Shown here: positions 8,679 through 18,183 of the stretch, piece by piece | How the letters are laid out: each line of letters begins with the position of its first letter | How positions within the stretch are numbered: position 1 is the first letter of the stretch | DNA from: an uncultured Saprospiraceae bacterium | Lineage (GTDB): Bacteria > Bacteroidota > Bacteroidia > Chitinophagales > Saprospiraceae | Length of the DNA stretch: 64,000 bases | Direction: 5' to 3' | Assembly (NCBI GenBank): GCA_938007965.1 | Contig: CALLMH010000016.1 | Coordinates: forward strand, 55,618-119,617 | Translations under genes and position numbers: made by a program | The notes under the pieces: model-generated | Databases searched by the model: none | Told to the model about the DNA's origin: nothing | What the model saw: the letters and a program-made list of their open reading frames with translations, nothing else

Positions 8679-9792
8679 GGTGCTTATATTATCATCTAGT
8701 TACTTGGAGAAAGATCCGAGAGTACTTAGACAAATCAGGGCCTTGAAGGATGAATACCAATTGTTTACTTGTGGATTAAGTCCTAGTAATGTTGATGGCG
8801 TCACTGAAGAACACCCAATCTTAACTAGACCATCAAAGAAACAAGCAACAATCATAAGAGCAAAGAATTACCTAATGATGAAATTGGGTCAGTTCGAAAA
8901 TCTTACGTGGGACGATTCAGTTTTCAAAAAACTAGATGTCAAGAGTTATGATATCATTATAGTAAATGATCCACGAGAGATGCCCTTGGCCGCGGCTCTA
9001 AATAAGAGTAATAGTAAAAATGCAAAAATCTATTTTGATCTACATGAATGGTATGATGAGGTAGATAAAGACGAATTGGTCAATAATATCTTTCGATCAT
9101 TGACAGATAAATATTTCCCATTGGCTGATATTACAAGCACAGTGAATGATGAAATTGCCGACCTATACGAACAGAAATATGGTAGACGTCCGACGATAGT
9201 AACGAATGCCGGCAGGTACTTCGATATCATGCCTACGCCCGTCGCTCAGGATAAGATCAAAATGGTGCATCACGGTGTGCTTAATACCTCTAGAAAATTA
9301 GAGGAAATGATCAGATTGATGGATCATCTAGATGATAGATTCTCTTTGGATCTTTACTTAGTGGGTGCAGATGAGGTCTATAAAAATAAGTTGGTCCAAA
9401 TCTCAGACACCAAAAAAGTTAGATTTCTACCGCCTGTAAAATTTGATAATATTGTACCAACATTAAGTAGATACGATATCGGTCTTTTTATCCTGCAGCC
9501 AGATGTAGAAAGCTATAAATATGCACTTCCCAATAAGCTTTTTGAGTTCATCCAAGGGAGGCTTGCACTCGCCATAAGTCCTAATATATCAATGAAGAAG
9601 ATAGTAGAGCGATACGGATTGGGTGTAGTTGGAGATGATTTTTCTGCGGAGGCATTGGCTAGAAAATTAAATAGCTTAACTGCTGATGATATCAATGAGA
9701 TGAAGAGTAAATCCCATGCGACCGCGGCAATATTAAATGACGAACAAGGAATTAAAGCCATCAGACAAATAATATCTTCCTTTGAAAAGTAG
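8671..9792 (+). CDS. Glycosyltransferase, GT-B fold, group 4-like
   Basis: Probable cytoplasmic glycosyltransferase (373 residues), starting with a GTG that overlaps asnB by 8 bp. N-terminal MSKVLILSSSYLEKDPRVLRQ is typical of GT4-like proteins, and the C-terminal half has VHHGVLNTSRKLEEMI and YALPNKLFEFIQGR, matching the nucleotide-sugar binding domain of group 1 transferases. Donor and acceptor cannot be read from sequence. It sits between an amidotransferase and a flippase, so it probably adds one residue of the lipid-linked repeat unit. Confidence 0.82.
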   Translation: MSKVLILSSSYLEKDPRVLRQIRALKDEYQLFTCGLSPSNVDGVTEEHPILTRPSKKQATIIRAKNYLMMKLGQFENLTWDDSVFKKLDVKSYDIIIVNDPREMPLAAALNKSNSKNAKIYFDLHEWYDEVDKDELVNNIFRSLTDKYFPLADITSTVNDEIADLYEQKYGRRPTIVTNAGRYFDIMPTPVAQDKIKMVHHGVLNTSRKLEEMIRLMDHLDDRFSLDLYLVGADEVYKNKLVQISDTKKVRFLPPVKFDNIVPTLSRYDIGLFILQPDVESYKYALPNKLFEFIQGRLALAISPNISMKKIVERYGLGVVGDDFSAEALARKLNSLTADDINEMKSKSHATAAILNDEQGIKAIRQIISSFEK

Positions 9793-9803
9793 AGCAATAT
9801 AAT

Positions 9804-11171
9804 TTGGTAAAGGGACTATTTGGGAATAAGGGCTCTTTCAGACGTAATTCATTGATTATGTCAGGTGGGGCGATGGTGAATGTGGCAGTAGGTCTAGGGC
9901 TATCTCCGATAGTTTCTAGGATGTACTCTAAAGAGGAGTTTGGCGTATTTTATATATATGTAAGTGTAGTTACGATTGGAGGATTATTGATAAATGGCAT
10001 GTATAATATGGCATTTGTTGTACCCCAAAGGGAAGAGGATTTTTTAGGACTACTGAAGTTTTGCTTGATAACGTCATTACTAGGAAGCTTGTGTTTCTTT
10101 ATTTTCCTATTGTTGGCAAAAAGTTCTTTTTTAGATTGGATTAATGCTGAGGAACTAGGAAGTTTCGCTTATCTCATGCCGCTTGGTTTATTGCTATCCT
10201 CCTTAGTGATTTCTCTGCAAAATTGGAATGTTAGAAGAAAGGAATTTAAGACGAATTCACTTTCTGCAGTTGCTACAGGAGTATCAGATCGAGGCAGTCA
10301 GATTGGATTTGGAGTAAGTTTAGGTTCTGTTTTCTCTAGTCTGATTTTCTCCAAAATATTGGCAGATGTTGTCACTATTCTAATGCTTACTAAGAAGTCA
10401 ATGATTTCTGAGATTCGCACAGCGTTTCAGATACCAATGTTTCGAGTTAAAGAAATACTTTATGAGTACATAAAATACCCCAAATATGTTTTGAGCGGAA
10501 ACTTTATAAACAGACTTTCAGGCGATATTCCGCTGTATCTTTTTTCTGCGGCTTTTGATTTAAGAGCTGCGGGTGCGTTTGGGTTTGCTACGGCTATATT
10601 AAATGTTCCCTATAAAGTAATTGGGGGAAGTATTTCGACTGTCTATTTTCAGAAGGCAACCGAATTATTTAATCAAGATAGAGATCTACTTCAAAAATTT
10701 ACAATATCATCTTTCGCAAAGATGACTTTGTTGGGAAGCTTAGCGTTTGGCTTTTTATTTGCATTTGGAGATTTCATCTTTAGCTTTGTTTTTGGAGAAG
10801 AGTGGAATTTAGCGGGACGTATAGCACGAGTGCTGTCTATCTACTATATATTTAAAATAATATCTAGTCCATTTAATAATATTTTTCGAACTGTTAAAAA
10901 GGAGCAGTATAGTCTTATCGTAAATGTGGTTTTGTCTATATCGAGGATTGGAGGAGTGGCTGTAGGTATACTTTATGATGATCTAATGAGTGCAATAATA
11001 TTATTTAGTCTAGGAAATATAATAGGGTATTTGGTTAATTTTTGGCTCGTATTTTATTCTCAGGGAATACAAATATCAAGACTATTGCTCAAGCCATTTT
11101 TTCAAATGATAATGATATTTGGATCATTTTATGTTTTGAGATTGGTTTTACTCCCTTATCTTATTAAATAG
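9804..11171 (+). CDS. Oligosaccharide flippase, Wzx-like (flippase 1 of 3)
   Basis: Polytopic inner-membrane protein (455 residues) of the polysaccharide transporter (PST/RfbX/MATE-like) group, with roughly twelve hydrophobic segments. The N-terminal FRRNSLIMSGGAMVNVAVG followed by SRMYSKEEFGVFYIYVS is the usual start of this family, which flips undecaprenyl-linked repeat units. Translation is called from TTG at 9804; an in-frame ATG at 9858 is possible but would shorten the N-terminal amphipathic segment. It is followed by a methyltransferase, sulfotransferase and deacetylase, a gene order echoed after flippase 2. Confidence 0.87.
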   Translation: MVKGLFGNKGSFRRNSLIMSGGAMVNVAVGLGLSPIVSRMYSKEEFGVFYIYVSVVTIGGLLINGMYNMAFVVPQREEDFLGLLKFCLITSLLGSLCFFIFLLLAKSSFLDWINAEELGSFAYLMPLGLLLSSLVISLQNWNVRRKEFKTNSLSAVATGVSDRGSQIGFGVSLGSVFSSLIFSKILADVVTILMLTKKSMISEIRTAFQIPMFRVKEILYEYIKYPKYVLSGNFINRLSGDIPLYLFSAAFDLRAAGAFGFATAILNVPYKVIGGSISTVYFQKATELFNQDRDLLQKFTISSFAKMTLLGSLAFGFLFAFGDFIFSFVFGEEWNLAGRIARVLSIYYIFKIISSPFNNIFRTVKKEQYSLIVNVVLSISRIGGVAVGILYDDLMSAIILFSLGNIIGYLVNFWLVFYSQGIQISRLLLKPFFQMIMIFGSFYVLRLVLLPYLIK

Positions 11172-11182
11172 TTATAGATTTT

Positions 11183-11923
11183 ATGAATAAAGATAGTGGT
11201 GATATAAGCGAAATTTTAAGTGAAATAGAGGATAGTATTATAAAAGATAATACTGTCTTGAGCGACTGGAATGTCAATTATTTTAAACAACAAAAAGAAA
11301 GGTATATATCAGACATCAATTACTTGAGTGAATTAAAAGATATTAATTCAGTTTTGGAAATTGGAGCGGCACCTTTTCACCTCACTGTTTGTTTGCAAAA
11401 ACTTGGATACGACATTACGGTCTTGGATTTGGACCCTAGCAGATTTTCAGATTTTGTAAATAAATTTGATTTGAATATTGAAAATTGTAATATCGAAACA
11501 GATCAATTGAATCCAGAGAAAAAATTTGATTTAATCTTGCTTACCGAGGTGTTTGAGCATTTGAGAATCAATCCACAAGAAACACTGTCCAAGCTTTATA
11601 ATAGTCTTAATGATGATGGATATTTTTATTTGACTACACCTAATTTTTATAAAATAACAAACGTTACTGATTTTTTGAAAGGTAAAGGAGTTGCGAATGG
11701 TTTTCATCAGTTTAATAAATTAAACACGATCGGCCATATGGGTCACGTAAGGGAGTACACTAGAAACGAAGTAAATTTATTTTTAGAAAGTGTAGGTTTT
11801 AAGGTAATTGATTTCAAATATAAAAATTCAAAGAAATTCCCATTATTATCGAAACAAAATATTGCAAGTTCACTTTCAGATAAGTTTAAATCACACATGA
11901 TGTTTCTATGCAAAAAGGCATAA
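11183..11923 (+). CDS. Class I SAM-dependent methyltransferase
   Basis: 246 residues with a Rossmann-type SAM-binding core: motif I VLEIGAAPFHLTV near residue 55, the acidic strand end LDLDPS, and LILLTEVFEHL followed by LNDDGYFYLTTPNF (motif III). This matches the Methyltransf_11/23 group common in polysaccharide loci, where such enzymes O-methylate sugars or terminate chains. The acceptor is unknown. Its end overlaps the start of the sulfotransferase gene by 16 bp. The composition is A+T-rich like the neighbouring flippase. Confidence 0.85.
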   Translation: MNKDSGDISEILSEIEDSIIKDNTVLSDWNVNYFKQQKERYISDINYLSELKDINSVLEIGAAPFHLTVCLQKLGYDITVLDLDPSRFSDFVNKFDLNIENCNIETDQLNPEKKFDLILLTEVFEHLRINPQETLSKLYNSLNDDGYFYLTTPNFYKITNVTDFLKGKGVANGFHQFNKLNTIGHMGHVREYTRNEVNLFLESVGFKVIDFKYKNSKKFPLLSKQNIASSLSDKFKSHMMFLCKKA

Positions 11924-13092
11924 AATTTAAATCTCTACTACATAATTTATTAAGAGAGGTAAAAATTAGATTTCCATTTGAATTTCAAGTAAAATCGGAT
12001 GCTCTTTGGGATAAATATATCAAATCAGCAAAGATAAGAGGTAGTAGAATACAGGTTTTAAATGACTTGAAGATCAAAGGGAGGAATAAAATAATATATG
12101 GGTCTACCGTAATCTTAAAAGGAGGTAATCACATAGACGGGACAGCGGGAGTGTTGATAGGTGATGATTGTCTTGTGGACAGAAACATAAGTATTATAAC
12201 TCGCAATGAAAATTCTTTCGATCCGGTCGTAATTGGGGCAGGTTATGAAGTAAAGAATGATATAAAACCCGGAACAATACTAGATCCAATTATTTCTGTT
12301 CAGGGTCTTTCAGAATACGGTGGACAATTAGTATTCATATTAAGTACAGGAAGATCGGGTAGTAAAGCCATAGCAAAGTTATTGGATCAGCACGATGATG
12401 CAGAATGTTATCACGACACTTTTACTCACTTAAATACATGGTCTTGTGACTTCATGTATAAGAAAAGCGGAAAAGAAGAAATCCAGAAGAAGTTACATTC
12501 GCTTTACAATTCTACATCATTGGGTAGCCGAAAAGTATATGGACAGTCAGATCAAAAGTTAGCCCCACTAGTACCGATACTTTCAGAAATGTTTCCAGAA
12601 GCCAAATTTATCTGGCTGATAAGAGATCCTTATGACTTTGTCAATAGTGCCTATGCAAGAGGATGGTTCGACAATAGCGAATTCGGGTATGAGAAAAATA
12701 AAAATGAGTTTTTAAATAAAAGAGTTACTCCTTCAGAATTTGATGCTGAACATAGATGTAACGGGGCGAAGTTAGGTGTATTTACAGAAGAGGAATGGAA
12801 ATCAATGACAGCATTCGAGAGAGTGTGTTGGTATTGGTCTTATTGGAATAGTCTCATTGAAAGAAATTTGAATCATATTTCAAGTAAGAATTCCATGGTT
12901 ATCAAACTTGAAGAACTAGAGAATAGTAAAAGGGAAGTTTTTGAGTTTATCGGTCTTGAAGCGAATAATGTGAAAGCTGAAAAACTAAATAGCGCATACT
13001 ATAAAAAGCCAGACATAAGCCAATGGACTGAAGAAATGAAGATACTATTCAAAAAACACTGTGGATCTAAAATGAAGGAATGGGGATATTGA
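11908..13092 (+). CDS. Sulfotransferase with an N-terminal beta-helix-like segment
   Basis: 394 residues. The C-terminal part (about 141-394) is a PAPS-dependent sulfotransferase: the 5'-phosphosulfate loop STGRSGSKA at 146-154, the strand FIWLIRDPYDFVNSAYARGW that normally carries the 3'-phosphate-binding Arg/Ser, and a basic C-terminal region. Residues 40-125 are unlike a sulfotransferase. The isoleucine/glycine-rich stretch with VLIGDDCLVD and VVIGAGYEVKND resembles a few turns of a left-handed beta-helix acyltransferase without its C-terminus. A simpler sulfotransferase paralogue lies at 28355. The deacetylase gene overlaps its end by 13 bp. Sulfation of the polysaccharide is inferred; the site is unknown. 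Confidence 0.83.
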   Translation: MQKGIKFKSLLHNLLREVKIRFPFEFQVKSDALWDKYIKSAKIRGSRIQVLNDLKIKGRNKIIYGSTVILKGGNHIDGTAGVLIGDDCLVDRNISIITRNENSFDPVVIGAGYEVKNDIKPGTILDPIISVQGLSEYGGQLVFILSTGRSGSKAIAKLLDQHDDAECYHDTFTHLNTWSCDFMYKKSGKEEIQKKLHSLYNSTSLGSRKVYGQSDQKLAPLVPILSEMFPEAKFIWLIRDPYDFVNSAYARGWFDNSEFGYEKNKNEFLNKRVTPSEFDAEHRCNGAKLGVFTEEEWKSMTAFERVCWYWSYWNSLIERNLNHISSKNSMVIKLEELENSKREVFEFIGLEANNVKAEKLNSAYYKKPDISQWTEEMKILFKKHCGSKMKEWGY

Positions 13093-14405
13093 ATGTCACT
13101 ATCCCACACCAAGCGTCAAATGAAATTTCTTACACGATCAGATGTTTGTTGGGTGAGTTTCTTGGTTTAGAATTTAAGATAAATGAAGGGGCAGTATCTG
13201 ATGTAGAGATTCGAATAGATGATAAAATACTTATAATTAAGAACCATTTTTTTCAAGAAGATCGTGGGGCAGCTGATTATCAACTTTCTGACTTGCCTGT
13301 GGCAGTTATAGATAATTTCTTAGAAATAGGGAATAAAAGACTTCCTGTAGTCACCTTATTTGGAAAAAATGAAATCAATCTAGACGGTAAACACATTATT
13401 TTGCATTCGGACATTATTAGTGCTACTTTCTTCATGTTGTCTAGATGGGAAGAATACGTAAACCCTGCGAGAGATACGCACGCGAGATTTCCCGCGACTG
13501 ATTCAGTAGCTTTCAAGTATGGGTTTTTAGATAGGCCTATCGTAAATGAATATATTGAAATATTATGGGCCCTTCTAAAGGAGATAGGCTTAGAACAAAA
13601 AAGAATAAAAAGATCTTATCATCTTGTACCTACACATGATGTTGATAGGCCTTTTCTTTTTACATCGTTATTTCAAAATATTAAGCTCTTTGGGGGATTT
13701 GTCAAGAGGGGAGACTGGGCGGAGTTAGTTTCTTTTAGTAAACACGCTATTGCAGGCACTGATCCATGGGATACGCATGACTTATTTATGGATCTATCGG
13801 AAAAAGCAAACGTGAAATCTTATTTCTTTTTCCTTCCCAAAGGAGAGGATAAGCACGATGGAAGATATGACCTAAATGATCCAAAGGTCAAAAAACTATA
13901 CGATAGGATAAGAAAACGTGGTCATATTATAGGGTTCCATCCTTCTTATAATTCATATAATAATATTGAGTTGTTGAAGAAGGAAAAAAGGAAATTGGAA
14001 GAGGCCGTAGGGGAAGAGATGAAATTTGGCAGACAACATTATTTGAGATTTGAAACGCCAAGAACTTGGCAGATGTGGGATGAGTGCAATATGGAGTGGG
14101 ACAGCACTATGAGTTATGCAGACTGCTCGGGTTTTAGATGTGGGGTGTGCTATCCATTTCCAGTGTATGATATTAAGAATAGAAAACAGCTTAACTTAAT
14201 GGAACGACCATTGATCGTAATGGAAGGTTCGTTGCTGGGATACGAGAAATTATCTTTGAATAAGTCTATAGAGAAAATCGATAAGTTAAAATCACAAGTC
14301 AAAAAGTATAATGGAGAATTCGTGTTTTTATACCATAACTCTTCTTTTTTTGAAGGTAACTATCGTACCATAGGAAATAGTCTACTAAACCATTTTTACC
14401 AATAG
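13080..14405 (+). CDS. Polysaccharide deacetylase-like protein (copy 1)
   Basis: 441 residues: an N-terminal ~170-residue domain of the kind annotated DUF7033 in Bacteroidota, then a NodB-type deacetylase domain. Metal/catalytic motifs are THDVD at 185-189, the GHIIGFHPSYNSY His motif, and GRQHYLRFETP. FRCGVCYPFPVYD is shared with the paralogue at 29222. The likely activity is N- or O-deacetylation of a sugar in the lipid-linked unit or polymer, with no signal peptide seen, so probably on the cytoplasmic side. The gene overlaps the upstream sulfotransferase by 13 bp. That coupling suggests deacetylation and sulfation act on the same residue, which is inference. Confidence 0.82.
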   Translation: MGILNVTIPHQASNEISYTIRCLLGEFLGLEFKINEGAVSDVEIRIDDKILIIKNHFFQEDRGAADYQLSDLPVAVIDNFLEIGNKRLPVVTLFGKNEINLDGKHIILHSDIISATFFMLSRWEEYVNPARDTHARFPATDSVAFKYGFLDRPIVNEYIEILWALLKEIGLEQKRIKRSYHLVPTHDVDRPFLFTSLFQNIKLFGGFVKRGDWAELVSFSKHAIAGTDPWDTHDLFMDLSEKANVKSYFFFLPKGEDKHDGRYDLNDPKVKKLYDRIRKRGHIIGFHPSYNSYNNIELLKKEKRKLEEAVGEEMKFGRQHYLRFETPRTWQMWDECNMEWDSTMSYADCSGFRCGVCYPFPVYDIKNRKQLNLMERPLIVMEGSLLGYEKLSLNKSIEKIDKLKSQVKKYNGEFVFLYHNSSFFEGNYRTIGNSLLNHFYQ

Positions 14406-14406
14406 G

Positions 14407-16131
14407 ATGAAATATATTTCATTTTTTATTTACTTATCGTCGGTCGGAATATTTACAACAGAAGCAATACATCAAGTAGAAGCAACTTATGGATGTGATT
14501 CAGTATGTTTTGAATCTATGATTCTAAAAGAACCAAATGTTGTAATTGATTGTGATACAGATATTACGGCGGATGATCTAAATAATGATCTTATAGTCCA
14601 CTTTGACTTCGATGGAGATGCACGGGACAATTCACCGTTCATGTCACAAGGGTCTATAAGTGGTGCTGATGCTACAGACGATAGATTCGGAACAGCAAAT
14701 AGTGCTATGAATTTTACTTCAAATGAAGAAATCACAATTCCGAAAGAAGATCGCTTTGAGATAATATTTCCATTTTCTATTAGTTTTTGGGCATATTTTG
14801 AGACATCGGGCGCATTGAACCAAGGGGGTATTTTTTCATCTAATTTTTCGCAAGACGATTACAGTGGTATCATTGTAAATAGAAATGAAAACGGTCAGAT
14901 CAGCTGTCAAGTTGGGAATGGAACTGGATCGATAAGTCCTGCAAGTACTAAGAGTATGGTCACTGTCGATGAGATACCAAAAGACAAATGGACCCATATA
15001 GCAATAAGGTTAAATGGTCCAAATTCAGGAGATATATTTATCGACGGCTGCGAAGTACCCACCTTTTACGGAGGTAGTGGAGTGTGGAATATAGTCTATA
15101 GAAATGTACCGATGAAAATCGGCAGAACTGATACCAGTTCAGATATTAATGTATCAGAAAATTATCTGCATGGATCATTGGATGATTTTTATTTCTGGAA
15201 TCGAATTATATCAGAGGATGAGATTCTATATCTATACGATAGATTTGAAGTGCCAGAAATTAATATAGCTGATGCCACTATTGATTGTGGAGAATTAATC
15301 TCTATAGAGATACCTAGTATTTTTACGAATGTGGTATGGTCTGATGATCAGGTAGGAAACATCGGGGCATTTAGCACTGGTGGATTTTATTCTGTTCAGG
15401 GCTTATATAATTGTATTCCCGTATGTACTGATTTTTTCATTTCTGTAGATTCTGAGATGCCTCTTGATCTTCAGGATACAATTCAGACCTGTGATACATT
15501 ATATACCTTGGAATCACCTTTTGATGTGCTATGGGACGATGGTACTTTCGGAAGACAGATAGAAGTAGATGAATCCGGATCATACAAACTCTTCAATATT
15601 TGTGGTGTCGAAATAGGGGAAGTATTCGTGGATCTACTATCTGACAGTGATAATCTAAAGGATACATACTCTATCTGTAGTGATGAACGAGTCTCTATTG
15701 CATTACCAGATATTTATGATGACGTATCTTGGTCAAATGGAACAACGGGAAATGGATTCACAATATCCGAAGAAGGATCATACACAGTTGAATATAGTAA
15801 TAAGGGCTGCCAAACTCTGGAAACATTTACAGTAGAGGTACAGAGATGTGAAGTGTGCGAATTTTATACGGCTAATATCTTTAATCCTAATTCGTCAAGC
15901 GGCAATGCCATATTTCAAATTAAATCTAACAATCCAGAGTGTTTGGAGAATAGTGTGGTAAGTATATTTGATCGTTGGGGTAACAATGTATTCAAAGAGA
16001 AATCAAATATTCCGTGGGATGGTCTATCAAATGGGAAGCCTGTGTTAGAAGGGGTTTATGTATTTCATATTAGCGGAAGTATCGATGATGATATAATATC
16101 TCAATATGGAAATGTTACAGTTATTTATTAA
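14407..16131 (+). CDS. Secreted LamG-domain protein with T9SS type B sorting domain
   Basis: 574 residues beginning with a weak signal peptide (MKYISFFIYLSSVGIFTTEA). Residues about 60-240 form a concanavalin A-like LamG fold (FDFDGDARDNS, WTHIAIRLNG, HGSLDDFYFWNR). Cysteine-containing Ig-like or gliding-motility repeats follow. From about 483 the C-terminus matches the gliding-motility-associated CHU_C domain: FNPNSSSGNAIFQI, VSIFDRWGNNVF, WDGLSNGKPVLEGVYVF. The protein should cross the outer membrane through type IX secretion and bind carbohydrate at the surface. It starts 1 bp after the deacetylase gene, so it is embedded in the polysaccharide operon. Confidence 0.85.
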   Translation: MKYISFFIYLSSVGIFTTEAIHQVEATYGCDSVCFESMILKEPNVVIDCDTDITADDLNNDLIVHFDFDGDARDNSPFMSQGSISGADATDDRFGTANSAMNFTSNEEITIPKEDRFEIIFPFSISFWAYFETSGALNQGGIFSSNFSQDDYSGIIVNRNENGQISCQVGNGTGSISPASTKSMVTVDEIPKDKWTHIAIRLNGPNSGDIFIDGCEVPTFYGGSGVWNIVYRNVPMKIGRTDTSSDINVSENYLHGSLDDFYFWNRIISEDEILYLYDRFEVPEINIADATIDCGELISIEIPSIFTNVVWSDDQVGNIGAFSTGGFYSVQGLYNCIPVCTDFFISVDSEMPLDLQDTIQTCDTLYTLESPFDVLWDDGTFGRQIEVDESGSYKLFNICGVEIGEVFVDLLSDSDNLKDTYSICSDERVSIALPDIYDDVSWSNGTTGNGFTISEEGSYTVEYSNKGCQTLETFTVEVQRCEVCEFYTANIFNPNSSSGNAIFQIKSNNPECLENSVVSIFDRWGNNVFKEKSNIPWDGLSNGKPVLEGVYVFHISGSIDDDIISQYGNVTVIY

Positions 16132-16139
16132 AAATATAG

Positions 16140-17081
16140 ATGAAAAAAATCTTAATCACAGGGGCGGCGGGATTCCTTGGGTCTCATCTTTCAGATAGAT
16201 TTGTAAAAGAAGGCTACCATGTCATCGGTATGGATAATCTGATTACGGGAACTATGGATAATATTGATCATCTTATGCCTTTGGAGGAATTCACATTCTA
16301 TCATCATGATGTGAGTAAGTTCGTCCATGTGCCTGGAGAATTAGATTACATATTACACTTTGCATCTCCTGCAAGTCCGATCGATTATCTGAAAATGCCG
16401 ATTCAGACATTGAAGGTAGGATCACTTGGTACACATAATTTATTGGGATTGGCGAAAGCTAAGAGCGCTCGGATGCTTATCGCAAGTACAAGCGAGGTAT
16501 ACGGTGACCCGTTGGTCAATCCCCAACCCGAAGAATACTGGGGAAATGTAAATCCAGTCGGTCCTAGAGGAGTCTACGATGAGGCAAAACGATTTCAAGA
16601 GGCAATGACAATGGCATACCATACTTATCATGGTCTGGAAACTAGAATTGTTCGTATTTTCAATACCTACGGTCCGCGAATGAGATTCATTGATGGACGA
16701 GCTTTGCCAGCCTTCTTCTGGCAGGCGATGACCAATGAAGATATCACTGTATTCGGTGATGGCAGTCAGACGAGAGCTTTTTGTTATGTGGATGATTTGG
16801 TTGAGGGGATTTATCGATTGTTGTTAAGTAATTATGCGATGCCTGTAAATATTGGAAATCCTGACGAAATCAGCATTCTGCAAGCTGCAGAAGAGGTAGT
16901 GGATCTCGTGGATGGTACAACTTCCAAAATAGTTTTTAAAGGACTGCCGAAAGATGACCCTAAGGTAAGAAGACCGGATATTACTAAGGCAAAAGAACTA
17001 TTAGATTGGAAGCCGACTGTGGACAGAGCGGAAGGTCTAAGAAGGACCTATGAATATTTTAAAACTAAAATAAAAAACTAA
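16140..17081 (+). CDS. uxs: UDP-glucuronate decarboxylase (UDP-xylose synthase)-like SDR
   Basis: Extended SDR of 313 residues. The Rossmann motif [10 protein letters not shown] is at the N-terminus, with [20 protein letters not shown], a Tyr-x3-Lys in [12 protein letters not shown], and FNTYGPRM. The HFASPASP and YDEAKR motifs are characteristic of UDP-glucuronate decarboxylases that make UDP-xylose. No UDP-glucose 6-dehydrogenase is obvious here; the dehydrogenase at 23949 looks specific for UDP-HexNAc, so UDP-glucuronate would come from elsewhere. It follows the LamG gene by 8 bp. Confidence 0.87.
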   Translation: MKKILITGAAGFLGSHLSDRFVKEGYHVIGMDNLITGTMDNIDHLMPLEEFTFYHHDVSKFVHVPGELDYILHFASPASPIDYLKMPIQTLKVGSLGTHNLLGLAKAKSARMLIASTSEVYGDPLVNPQPEEYWGNVNPVGPRGVYDEAKRFQEAMTMAYHTYHGLETRIVRIFNTYGPRMRFIDGRALPAFFWQAMTNEDITVFGDGSQTRAFCYVDDLVEGIYRLLLSNYAMPVNIGNPDEISILQAAEEVVDLVDGTTSKIVFKGLPKDDPKVRRPDITKAKELLDWKPTVDRAEGLRRTYEYFKTKIKN

Positions 17082-17186
17082 CTCGCCTCATTGAGAGAAA
17101 AAAGATGTAACTATTCTAATAGTCGAAAGTCAAAAAGAATAGCGTTATTAAATTCTGAAGACGAAGTAGTCTAAAATCTAATATCA

Positions 17187-18050
17187 ATGAAAGGAATAAT
17201 ACTAGCTGGAGGGTCTGGCACTAGACTATACCCGATTACCAAGGCCATTAGTAAGCAACTTATGCCTATATATGATAAGCCGATGATCTATTATCCGCTA
17301 TCTGTACTTATGCTGGCTGGAATAAACGAGATACTCATTATTACCACAGCTGAAGACCAAGCTAGTTTTAAGAGACTATTGGGAAATGGCTCAGAATTGG
17401 GATGTCGTTTTGAGTATGTAGTGCAAGAAGTTCCTAATGGGTTAGCACAAGCATTCGTCTTGGGTGCCGATTTTATAGATGGAGATAAGAGTGCTCTAAT
17501 TTTAGGAGATAATATCTTTTACGGTTCTGGGCTCTCCGGATTGGTGCAAGAAAGTGCTGAGATAGAGTCAGGGGCGAGGGTATTTGCGTATCCAGTTCAC
17601 GATCCTGAGCGATACGGTGTAGTAGAGTTTGATGATGCGGGTAAAGTACTGTCACTCGAAGAAAAACCAAACGAGCCAAAATCGAAATACGCAGTGCCAG
17701 GCTTGTATTTTTATGATGAGAAAGTATGTGATTATGCAGCGGCATTAGAGCCGAGTGCAAGAGGAGAATATGAAATTACTGATCTCAATAAAGTATATCT
17801 AGATAAGGGAGAGTTGTCTGTTGGAATAATGCAAAGAGGTACAGCTTGGTTAGATACAGGGACATTTGATTCTCTGGCGGATGCATCCGAATTTGTCAGA
17901 GTGATAGAAAAGAGGCAAGATTATAAGATTGGGTGCATTGAGGAAGTAGCATACAGGATGGGGTATATTGATGAATCTCAGCTCAAAAAAATAGCTGAGC
18001 CACTGGAGAAAAGTGGTTATGGGAAGTATCTCTTTAGACTAATCGATTGA
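17187..18050 (+). CDS. rmlA: Glucose-1-phosphate thymidylyltransferase
   Basis: Makes dTDP-glucose from dTTP and glucose-1-phosphate, feeding RmlB at 2195. 287 residues, the family norm. The N-terminal nucleotide-binding signature [30 protein letters not shown], and [11 protein letters not shown] with the metal-binding Asp are all present. [14 protein letters not shown] near the C-terminus is also typical. A likely terminator hairpin lies just after the stop (18057-18080), suggesting that this gene ends the first transcription unit. Confidence 0.95.
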   Translation: MKGIILAGGSGTRLYPITKAISKQLMPIYDKPMIYYPLSVLMLAGINEILIITTAEDQASFKRLLGNGSELGCRFEYVVQEVPNGLAQAFVLGADFIDGDKSALILGDNIFYGSGLSGLVQESAEIESGARVFAYPVHDPERYGVVEFDDAGKVLSLEEKPNEPKSKYAVPGLYFYDEKVCDYAAALEPSARGEYEITDLNKVYLDKGELSVGIMQRGTAWLDTGTFDSLADASEFVRVIEKRQDYKIGCIEEVAYRMGYIDESQLKKIAEPLEKSGYGKYLFRLID

Positions 18051-18056
18051 ATCATG

Positions 18057-18080
18057 CTATGCAGAATATATTCAGCATAG
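18057..18080 (+). terminator. Possible terminator hairpin after rmlA
   Basis: Seven bases after the rmlA stop, CTATGC (18057-18062) pairs with GCATAG (18075-18080) and GAAT (18064-18067) pairs with ATTC (18070-18073), leaving one A/A mismatch and an AT turn. There is no strong U-run after it, only TTATAAAAG, so this could be a weak intrinsic terminator or an RNA 3'-end stabiliser. The next gene has its own promoter-like element. Confidence 0.4.
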
Positions 18081-18133
18081 TTATAAAAGTGTGTTCAAAA
18101 AATCCTAATGGTATATCAATACTTCACAAATAG

Positions 18134-18166
18134 CGTTTCATATAATACGTTTCATATAATATGAAA
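18134..18166 (+). repeat. 14-bp tandem duplication running into a palindrome, operator candidate
   Basis: CGTTTCATATAATA occurs twice in perfect tandem (18134-18147 and 18148-18161). The second copy continues into a palindrome, TTTCATA-taa-TATGAAA (18150-18166). It lies immediately upstream of the -7-like element at 18172, which is the position expected for a repressor or activator site controlling the ATPase gene. Confidence 0.6.
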
Positions 18167-18171
18167 TTCCT

Positions 18172-18179
18172 TATATTTG
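18172..18179 (+). promoter_or_regulatory. Bacteroidota -7 element (TAnnTTTG), apparently leaderless
   Basis: TATATTTG matches the TAnnTTTG -7 consensus of the Bacteroidota primary sigma factor. It ends only 4 bp before the ATG at 18184, so transcription would start on or next to the start codon. A weak -33-like TTTC (18150-18153) lies 18 bp upstream. The unusual closeness argues for a leaderless mRNA. Confidence 0.5.
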
Positions 18180-18183
18180 CGAT

